Origin: Betaproteobacteria bacterium
Lineage (GTDB): Bacteria > Pseudomonadota > Gammaproteobacteria > Burkholderiales > Casimicrobiaceae
Assembly (NCBI GenBank): GCA_005881895.1
Contig: VBCG01000116.1
Coordinates: 1-63,184, forward strand
Direction: 5' to 3'
Length of the DNA: 63,184 bases
In this document: in pieces, positions 57,503 through 63,184 of the stretch
Layout: each line of letters opens with the position of its first letter
How positions within the stretch are numbered: position 1 is the stretch's first letter
The notes under the pieces: generated by a model
Told to the model about the DNA's origin: nothing
Database searches by the model: none
Seen by the model: only the letters and a program-made list of their open reading frames with translations
Position numbers and translations under genes: made by a program

Positions 57503-58555
57503 ATGACCGCACCGAAGCCGCATGCCACGCTTATGCAACGACTCGGCGCTGGACCGGTCATCTGCGCCGAAGGCTATGTCTTCGAGCTCGAGCGGCGCGG
57601 TTACCTGCAGGCCGGCGCATTCGTACCGGAAGTCGTGCTTGAGCATCCCGAGGCAGTGACGCAGCTCCATCGCGACTTCGTTCATGCGGGCTCGGACGTC
57701 GTTGAAGCGCTCACCTATTACGCCCACCGTGAGAAGCTGCGCATCATCGGACGCGAGCAGGATCTCGAGCCGATCAACCGCCGCGCGCTCGATCTCGCCA
57801 AAGCCGTCGCGCACGAGAGCGGCGCGCTCTTCGCCGGCGACATCTGCAATACGAACGTCTACGATCCTGCGGATCCCGCTTCGCACAAGGCCGTGCGCGC
57901 GATGTTCGAGGAGCAGGTCGGCTGGGCAGTCGATGCCGGCGTCGATTTCGTGATCGGCGAAACGTTCAGCTACGCCCAGGAAGCACTGATCGCGCTCGAC
58001 GTCATCAAAAGAGCCAAGCAGGTTGCCGTCATCACGCTGGCGATGCACCAGGCTGATGTGACGCGCGAAAATTGGAGTGTCGCCGATGCCTGCAAGCGCA
58101 TCGCCGATGCCGGCGCCGACGTCGTGGGCCTCAATTGCATCCGCGGTCCGGCGACGATGATGCCGCTGCTGCGCGAGATTCGCGCGACGGTGACGACGCA
58201 CTTGGCTGCGCTGCCCGTTCCATTTCGCACGACCGAGCACGAGCCTTCGTTCCAATCGTTACGCGATTCGAAGTGGAACGGTGCGCCGGGCTGGCGGCCG
58301 TTTCCCGTTGCGCTCGATCCCTTCACCTGCAACCGCTTTGAGATCGCCGAGTTCGGCCGTCAAGCGGCGGAGCTCGACATCCGTTACCTCGGCGTGTGCT
58401 GCGGCGCAGGCCCGCATCATGTTCGCGCGTTGGCCGAAGCCGTCGGCAAGCACCCACCCGCCAGCAAATATTCGCCCGACATGTCGAAGCATGCGTTCCT
58501 CGGTTCGCACGAGCGCATCCGGCAAGTACAGAAGGACTACGCCGACAAGCTTTGA
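57503..58555 (+). CDS. Homocysteine S-methyltransferase family, betaine-homocysteine type
   Basis: 350 residues from ATG 57503 (MTAPKPHATLMQRLGAGPVICAEGYVFELERRGYLQAG). The BHMT-like barrel contains the zinc cysteines in VGLNCIRGP and the C-terminal LGVCCGAGPHHVRALAEA. It would transfer a methyl group from betaine or a similar donor to homocysteine, giving dimethylglycine and methionine. It is placed between an osmoprotectant importer and a GbdR-like regulator and upstream of sarcosine oxidase chemistry. Confidence 0.9.
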   Translation: MTAPKPHATLMQRLGAGPVICAEGYVFELERRGYLQAGAFVPEVVLEHPEAVTQLHRDFVHAGSDVVEALTYYAHREKLRIIGREQDLEPINRRALDLAKAVAHESGALFAGDICNTNVYDPADPASHKAVRAMFEEQVGWAVDAGVDFVIGETFSYAQEALIALDVIKRAKQVAVITLAMHQADVTRENWSVADACKRIADAGADVVGLNCIRGPATMMPLLREIRATVTTHLAALPVPFRTTEHEPSFQSLRDSKWNGAPGWRPFPVALDPFTCNRFEIAEFGRQAAELDIRYLGVCCGAGPHHVRALAEAVGKHPPASKYSPDMSKHAFLGSHERIRQVQKDYADKL

Positions 58556-58584
58556 CGGAGCGGCCACGCCGTCACTGATGATCG

Positions 58585-59595
58585 TCAATGACGTCGTGAC
58601 CGCGATGCCGGAGCACGCGTCCCCAGCAGCGCGGCACGCTCGTCGCTTGGTCGGTGGCCGTACAGGGTGCGGTAGCAGCGGCTGAAATGGGACGCCGATG
58701 CGAATCCGCACGCCACGGCTACGTCGAGGATCGGCTTCGCCGTCTGCAAAAGCATCGAGCGGGCACGATCGAGGCGGAGCTTGAGATAGTAGCGGCTCGG
58801 ACTCACGCGCAGGTACTTGGCGAACAGTCGCTCGAGCTGACGTGCGGACAGCTCGACATCCGTGGCAATGTCGTGCACCGGCCGGGGGTCCTCATTCGTT
58901 GTTTCCATCATGCTGATCGCGGCAATCAGCTTATTGTTCGCGACGCCCACTCGGTTCTGCACCGCCATGCGCTGCGAGTCGTGCGCGCCGCGGATCCGCG
59001 GATGGATGAACTGCTCGGACACGTCGTTCGCCAGTGCGCGACCATCGCGCTCCGTGATGAGATGCAACATCATGTCGAGCCCCGTGGTGCCGCCGGAGCA
59101 TGTGTGCCGGTTGCCGTCAACGACGAAGATATCGGTGGTCGTGCGGACGCGCGGAAACTGCTCGGCGAACGCCGCCAGGCTTTCCCAGTGCAGCGCGCAG
59201 CGGCGGCCATCGAGCAGACCCGCGCGGGCGAGCACGTACGCGCCCAAACTGATTGCACCGAGTGCCGTGCCCGACCGGGCGAGGCCGCGCAGCCATTTGG
59301 ACACAGCGGCATCGCCGGGATTCGCGTCGCGTGTCCCGGCGCAGACAAGGAGCAGATCGACCGCTGCTTCGTCGTCGATTGCGCCATGTACATTGATGTC
59401 GATGCCATTGCTTGCCCGTACCGGCGCGCCATCGCGCGAATAGAGCTGCCAGTCGAAGAGCTTTTCCCCGCGAAGGCGATTGGCCGCACGCAACGGTTCG
59501 ATCGCCGACGCGAATGCCATCATCGGAAACTCGGGCACAAGGTAGAACCCGACGACGTAAGGCGGTAACCGCGTCTGCGGTGTAGGCCGCGTCAC
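58585..59595 (-). CDS. GlxA/GbdR-like AraC-family regulator
   Basis: 336 residues from GTG 59595 (VTRPTPQTRLPPYVVGFYLVPEFPMMAFASAIEPLRAANRL). The N-terminal DJ-1/PfpI-like domain (VDLLLVCAGTRDANPG, LGAISLGAYVLARAGLLDGRRCALHWE) is followed by the AraC double HTH (ARQLERLFAKYLRVSPSRYYLKLRLDRARSMLLQTAKPILDVAVACGFASASHFSRCYRTLYGHRPSDER). GbdR, CdhR and SouR of this type respond to glycine betaine, dimethylglycine, carnitine or sarcosine, fitting the locus. The longer track start overlaps the GFA gene and is rejected. Confidence 0.88.
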   Translation of the reverse strand: MTRPTPQTRLPPYVVGFYLVPEFPMMAFASAIEPLRAANRLRGEKLFDWQLYSRDGAPVRASNGIDINVHGAIDDEAAVDLLLVCAGTRDANPGDAAVSKWLRGLARSGTALGAISLGAYVLARAGLLDGRRCALHWESLAAFAEQFPRVRTTTDIFVVDGNRHTCSGGTTGLDMMLHLITERDGRALANDVSEQFIHPRIRGAHDSQRMAVQNRVGVANNKLIAAISMMETTNEDPRPVHDIATDVELSARQLERLFAKYLRVSPSRYYLKLRLDRARSMLLQTAKPILDVAVACGFASASHFSRCYRTLYGHRPSDERAALLGTRAPASRSRRH

Positions 59596-59666
59596 CGGCT
59601 CACGAGCCTTGCGAGACTTGGCGGTCCCGGCTGAATGCGGCGGACGCCTGCCGCGCGACTGTCGGC

Positions 59667-60062
59667 TCACGCGCGGCGAATCGGAATGGCGGTGTCCACG
59701 TCGTAGTAGTCGCCTTTGCTTTCGACGTAGATTTGCACGACCGTTCGAAGACCCGTCGGCGCATCGAGCGTGCCCGCAGCGATCGAGATCGTGTGCCGGC
59801 CAGTCCCATCCCAGAACAGCGTTCCGCCGCATTTACCGCAAAAGCCGCGCCGCGCGATGCCGGAGGATCGATACCATTTGAGATCGCGCGATTCGATCAG
59901 GTGAAACGCATCCCTTGCCGCCGCGGTATATGCGCCGATGTGCCCATGCGACTTGCGGCACATTTTGCAGTGACACACGACGGCGTCACGCAAAGGACCG
60001 GTCACTTCATAACGGACTGCGCCGCACAGGCAACTTCCGGTGAAGCGGGTCGAGGTCAACAT
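59667..60062 (-). CDS. GFA-family zinc protein (glutathione-dependent formaldehyde-activating-like)
   Basis: 131 residues with the full GFA cysteine pattern: GSCLCGAVRYE, CHCKMCRKSHG and RRGFCGKCGGTLFWDG. These bind two zinc ions in Gfa. The catalytic role of Gfa in S-hydroxymethylglutathione formation is disputed. Its position near sarcosine oxidation, which yields a formaldehyde-level carbon, is suggestive. It is 71 bp upstream of the regulator gene on the same strand. Confidence 0.88.
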   Translation of the reverse strand: MLTSTRFTGSCLCGAVRYEVTGPLRDAVVCHCKMCRKSHGHIGAYTAAARDAFHLIESRDLKWYRSSGIARRGFCGKCGGTLFWDGTGRHTISIAAGTLDAPTGLRTVVQIYVESKGDYYDVDTAIPIRRA

Positions 60063-60077
60063 CTCCGCAAGTTTATC

Positions 60078-61085
60078 TCAGGGACTCGACCGCGCCGCCT
60101 GCACCTCTGCAATCACCTCGGCAGCGCGGCCTTCATACCGGGGCGAAAAATGGAACGGCTTGACCGTCTTCGCGCGTACCGTGCGCGCAATGCGACCGGC
60201 CTGGCCTGCCGTAAGGTGATTCTTGCGAGCCCCGTGCTCGGCATCCTCATCGAGAAACACGCTTTCGATGAAGAGCACATCGACATCTTCGAGCAACGCC
60301 GAAAGTACTTTTACGTTCGCTTCGGTGTTGCGGAGATCGGTGACGTATCCGATGCGCTGGCCAGGAGCTATGTCGAGGATCAGATGGCAGAGCTCGTCGA
60401 CCGTTCGTGCCATCGCGTGTTCACCATCGCGGTCACGCCATTGCACGTCGATGGGCGTTGTGCCGGACGCGCCGGTCAAAACCGCGTGCTTCAGCTCGCG
60501 CAGCCATGGACCGACACCAACGCCGAGCGCTTCGAGGCGATCCTTCGCGACGTTGACGTGCGCCTTCTCTTCGATCGCGTAAGAGAGGCAGGGGATGTCG
60601 TGATCGACGAAGCGGCCACGAACGCGGAACGTCGCCTCATCGTGCACGATGTCACCCGACCACTCGAAAGACGCGTTCGCTTCACGCTTGAAACGTGTCC
60701 GACTCGAGAAACGCGCGCGCCGTCCGCGACCGTCGGTGCCGATCTCGCACACATCGAGCACTAACTCGTCGTAGCGGTGCACGACATTCCACGTGTACGC
60801 ATGCAGCTTATGCTCGACTTGCGCGACGAAATCCGGTCCTCCGAACAGCATCAAACCGGCCTTGCGCCCAAGCACCACGCGCAACAAATGATCGAACCCG
60901 GCGAAGTGATCCATGTGCGTATGCGTGACGAAGACATGCGAGACACGCATCAGCTTTCGCGGAGGGAGCACCGTAATATCGCCGAGGTCGAACAGCAACG
61001 CTCGACGCTCATCGCGAAAATCGACATACAGACCCGGGTCGCCGAACGTATCGTTGACGAGACGAGGTTCAAAAAGGCAGCGCAT
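60078..61085 (-). CDS. RNase Z-like metallo-beta-lactamase-fold hydrolase
   Basis: 335 residues. The metal motif THTHMDHFAGFDHLLR is at about 54-69, with later ligands in LTGASG/IGYVTDLRNTE and the C-terminal HFSPRYEG. The sequence looks like the RNase Z/ElaC side of the superfamily (TAGQAGRIARTVRAKTVKPFHFSPRY). It may process tRNA 3' ends or act on small molecules. It ends 15 bp before the GFA gene. Confidence 0.85.
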   Translation of the reverse strand: MRCLFEPRLVNDTFGDPGLYVDFRDERRALLFDLGDITVLPPRKLMRVSHVFVTHTHMDHFAGFDHLLRVVLGRKAGLMLFGGPDFVAQVEHKLHAYTWNVVHRYDELVLDVCEIGTDGRGRRARFSSRTRFKREANASFEWSGDIVHDEATFRVRGRFVDHDIPCLSYAIEEKAHVNVAKDRLEALGVGVGPWLRELKHAVLTGASGTTPIDVQWRDRDGEHAMARTVDELCHLILDIAPGQRIGYVTDLRNTEANVKVLSALLEDVDVLFIESVFLDEDAEHGARKNHLTAGQAGRIARTVRAKTVKPFHFSPRYEGRAAEVIAEVQAARSSP

Positions 61086-61134
61086 CGGTCGTCAAGCCGG
61101 CGCGGCGCTGCCGGCCGCGCCCCGTTGCGCCCAG

Positions 61135-61494
61135 CTATTTCGTGCGCGGATTGTTCTTGTAGAAATCCAAGTACTCTTTTTGGTCAATCTTTCCGTCCTT
61201 GTTCGTGTCGGCATCGCTGAACTTGGTCAAAAGCCGCGGCTCCATCATCGCTTCCGCCTTGTCGAGGGCGCCATCGTGGTTCTTGTCGAGCTTCGCGAAC
61301 TCCGCCGCGTCATCATCGCCTTTGCGTGCAGGGGCGGTCGTTGCCGGCGTGCTCGGTGTTGCGCTCTTCATCGTGCTCGGCGGCGTAGTAGGCGTCGTGC
61401 TTTGCGCGCCGGCTGGCAACGCCAATGAAAGCATTGCGGCGCCCGCCAGTGACAGAACCACTGCCGAACGTGTCCAAAACCTTGTGCTAGTCAT
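61135..61494 (-). CDS. Secreted EF-hand protein
   Basis: 119 residues from ATG 61494, behind GAGG. The signal peptide is followed by a Thr/Pro/Ser-rich linker (STTPTTPPSTMKSATPSTPATTAPA). Two calcium-binding EF-hand loops then appear: DKNHDGALDKAE and DTNKDGKIDQKE. A small periplasmic calcium-binding protein, function unknown. The track's earlier start lacks a ribosome-binding site. Confidence 0.85.
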   Translation of the reverse strand: MTSTRFWTRSAVVLSLAGAAMLSLALPAGAQSTTPTTPPSTMKSATPSTPATTAPARKGDDDAAEFAKLDKNHDGALDKAEAMMEPRLLTKFSDADTNKDGKIDQKEYLDFYKNNPRTK

Positions 61495-61695
61495 GGTGTA
61501 TTCCTCATGAGTGATTAGACGGCCGAAGATTTGCAGCCATCCCAAAGACATGAATCAAGTCGCGTGCCAGGGCCTAGGATGATAAATAGGATTGAAATCG
61601 GCGAAAAAGACTGCAGAATCGCCGACGATCGAGTCGCCCGCCTCAAGAAGAGGCCGGTGATATTGTAACTATTGCAGGCCGGCCGATCAGAATGG

Positions 61696-62397
61696 TCACA
61701 ATTCGGCTCGACGTGCCCGGATCGAGAAACGTAGATTCACGCGGTCTTGCACCTGAAGTGCGCCGCCGAGAAGCGACAGCGGGTTGATCGCAAAATCGCT
61801 TTGGTCGAAGGCTAGACGCCCGGTCACGTTCAAGTCATCGGCACTCATTTCGACATCGGCGGCAATGCGCATGTTGCGCGTCACGCCATTCAACGTGATC
61901 GCGACGTCCAGATAACGGTTGGCATCGATGCCCGCGACCGTAACGAGTGCGAAAGGATGTTCCTCGGCGTGGAGCACCCGCCCGAGCATGTTCGCGCGTG
62001 TGGCTGAAATGGCGGCTTCGGAGATTTGCGTATCGAAACCCGCAGCGCTGCGGAGGTCAGGCTCGTCCACAACCAGGCGATCCAGCTTGACGTACAGATC
62101 TGCGCGAGCATCTTTTGGCGCCGCGATGCCCTGAACATCATGGCTTACGACCACGTGGTCGTGCCCGGCTTGAGCGATTGGTCCGCCGCGGAGTACTTCG
62201 ATCACGACGAGTGAGCGTTTGGCATCGACGCGAAAAATGGGCTCGCCGCGCTCCGCGGCGCGTTGATAATAAGCGTCGGGAAATCCGGCGGGTCGCTGTT
62301 CTTCGCGCGCTGTCGGCTGCACAACGGGTGGCGCGCAAGCGGACACCCATCCCACGATCAAAGCAAGCGTGATGAATAGCCAACGTCTGTCACGCAT
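61696..62397 (-). CDS. YceI-like lipoprotein
   Basis: 233 residues with a lipobox (LIVGWVSACAPP), so probably a membrane-anchored lipoprotein. The mature domain has the YceI lipocalin-like pattern (FRVDAKRSLVVIEVLRGGPIAQAGHDHVVVSHDVQG, AHEEHPFALVTVAGIDAN, VTLNGVTRNMRIAADVEMSADDLNVTGRLAFDQSDFAI). YceI proteins bind isoprenoid-type lipids; the ligand here is unknown. Confidence 0.85.
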   Translation of the reverse strand: MRDRRWLFITLALIVGWVSACAPPVVQPTAREEQRPAGFPDAYYQRAAERGEPIFRVDAKRSLVVIEVLRGGPIAQAGHDHVVVSHDVQGIAAPKDARADLYVKLDRLVVDEPDLRSAAGFDTQISEAAISATRANMLGRVLHAEEHPFALVTVAGIDANRYLDVAITLNGVTRNMRIAADVEMSADDLNVTGRLAFDQSDFAINPLSLLGGALQVQDRVNLRFSIRARRAEL

Positions 62398-62424
62398 TTT
62401 GCAAGCGCGAGAGCTTCCCGCGGG

Positions 62425-63075
62425 TCAGCCGTTGGTCATGCGGCCAAGGACGGTTTGAATCGTGCGAACGTCGGTCAAAATCGCATCTCCGATAAACGCA
62501 ATGCTTGCAAGTGCGCGATCGCCGGCGTCTGCATGACCCGCACCACACGCATCCGTCACCATAATGGGGATATAGCCGAGATCGCTACCATGGCGAATCG
62601 TGGGCTCGATACCGATTTCGGTTGCAACGCCCGCGATGATGAATGAGTTGATGCCGCAGTCGCGAAGGGCGATGTCGAGCGGCGTCCCCTCGAATGCCGA
62701 CATCGTGATCTTGTCGAAAACCACTTCAGTTGGAAGCGGATTCAGATCCGGCACCAACTGAAATCCAGGCGAGTCGCGCAGAAACCACGGCGTTACCTCG
62801 GCGACCGTTTTCACTTTTTGCCACGCCATCGCCTGACGCAGTTGGAAAACGCCGGCCGTTTCCTTCGGCAACGACATGTGGCGCATGAAAAACACGCGCA
62901 ATCCTGCCGCACGTGAAGCTTCGAGGACCCGCTTTACTTGCGCGACAATCTCCGGGCCGTTTTTCATCTGTCGGATGATGCCGACTTGCATGTCATAGAC
63001 CAGTAGCGCGGTGCGTTGGCGGTTGCACGCTTCCCCGAGGTTCTGCGGAATCTCCAGACTGTATGCAGGTTCCAC
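62425..63075 (-). CDS. Isochorismatase-fold hydrolase lacking the nucleophilic cysteine
   Basis: 216 residues from GTG 63075, 7 bp after GGAGG. The fold is clear: the Asp in ALLVYDMQVGII, then VVFDKITMSAFEGTPLDIALRDCGINSFIIAGVATEIGIEPTIRHGSDLGYIPIMVTDACG. In cysteine hydrolases the segment after GVAT carries Cys (for example GVCTNVCV), but here it reads TEIGIEP with Gly. It may use other chemistry, as isochorismatase itself does, or be non-enzymatic. The track start at 63153 adds an unsupported leader. Confidence 0.85.
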   Translation of the reverse strand: MEPAYSLEIPQNLGEACNRQRTALLVYDMQVGIIRQMKNGPEIVAQVKRVLEASRAAGLRVFFMRHMSLPKETAGVFQLRQAMAWQKVKTVAEVTPWFLRDSPGFQLVPDLNPLPTEVVFDKITMSAFEGTPLDIALRDCGINSFIIAGVATEIGIEPTIRHGSDLGYIPIMVTDACGAGHADAGDRALASIAFIGDAILTDVRTIQTVLGRMTNG

Positions 63076-63184
63076 GGCATTACCTCCGTTACAGCAGCGG
63101 ACTTTTCTCGAATAACGCGACGCCGTAGCGCGGGAGATGGACGAGTCCCACATCCGGCTAGCAGTTCGTTGAAATTAACACTGA
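63076..63184. other. Right-edge stretch
   Basis: Upstream region of the isochorismatase-fold gene. No further gene or signal can be recognised before the window ends. Confidence 0.5.

Noticed and set aside
59596-59832. Upstream start of the AraC-family regulator
   Set aside because: Would overlap the GFA gene by 165 bp out of frame and encodes Arg-rich noise.

Overview
The window is 63 kb of GC-rich bacterial chromosome. The housekeeping content (corA, nth with a DUF1841 gene behind it, paired small cytochromes c, fdxA, trxA-rho-rpmE, obgE-proB, rppH) and the protein sequences point to a betaproteobacterium near Burkholderiales, probably uncultivated. No tRNA, rRNA, CRISPR, prophage or complete IS element was recognised. 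Most short lines of the ORF track are antisense or out-of-frame shadows.

Layout. 0-15.5 kb is core: pncB, corA, a cation-diffusion transporter, an RnfB-like ferredoxin, a TPR protein, nth, two cytochromes c, fdxA, trxA, rho (frame-disrupted here), a DUF1059 protein, rpmE, a GT-C glycosyltransferase, obgE, proB, a Yip1 protein and rppH. 15.6-22.3 kb is a minus-strand run: an HtrA-like protease, a CoA-ester catabolic set (SDR, CaiB/BaiF CoA-transferase, acyl-CoA dehydrogenase, FAS1-like hydratase) and a PAS sensor without an output domain. The hydratase carries a 100-bp exact copy of part of the neighbouring dehydrogenase in place of its own coding sequence. 22.5-29.9 kb holds a stress protein and then an ECF42-type sigma factor. 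Next to it is a DGPF/YCII operon: four YCII domains (one fused to an NTF2-like domain), two VOC proteins and an EmrB/QacA-type exporter. Two matching TGTCGA-N17-CGAC sites lie between the sigma gene and its presumed targets. 30-36.9 kb is mostly secreted or envelope proteins plus an MHS-family transporter.

36.9-57.3 kb is an unbroken minus-strand catabolic island. It contains soxBDAG sarcosine oxidase, a polar amino-acid ABC transporter, a dialkylglycine-decarboxylase-like PLP enzyme, a ProX-type prolyl-tRNA editing protein overlapping a second amine oxidoreductase, an MmgE/PrpD protein, an acyl-CoA ligase, a broken acyl-CoA dehydrogenase, a nitrilase-superfamily amidase and an OpuC-type osmoprotectant ABC system. 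A betaine-homocysteine methyltransferase-like gene, a GbdR-like regulator and a GFA-family protein follow at 57.5-60 kb. Together they suggest uptake and stepwise demethylation of betaine, sarcosine or related N-methyl or alpha-alkyl amino acids. Three copies of a 68-74 bp palindrome with ends TAGGGTCAGACTC sit exactly between the sub-operons of this island and in places supply start-region, stop or C-terminal codons. The window ends with a metallo-beta-lactamase protein, an EF-hand protein, a YceI-like lipoprotein and an isochorismatase-fold protein that lacks the usual cysteine.

Caution: rho, the hydratase and one acyl-CoA dehydrogenase carry local losses or substitutions in conserved coding sequence. 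Rho is usually indispensable and the duplicated block is exactly 100 bp, so assembly error is a serious alternative to real gene decay.
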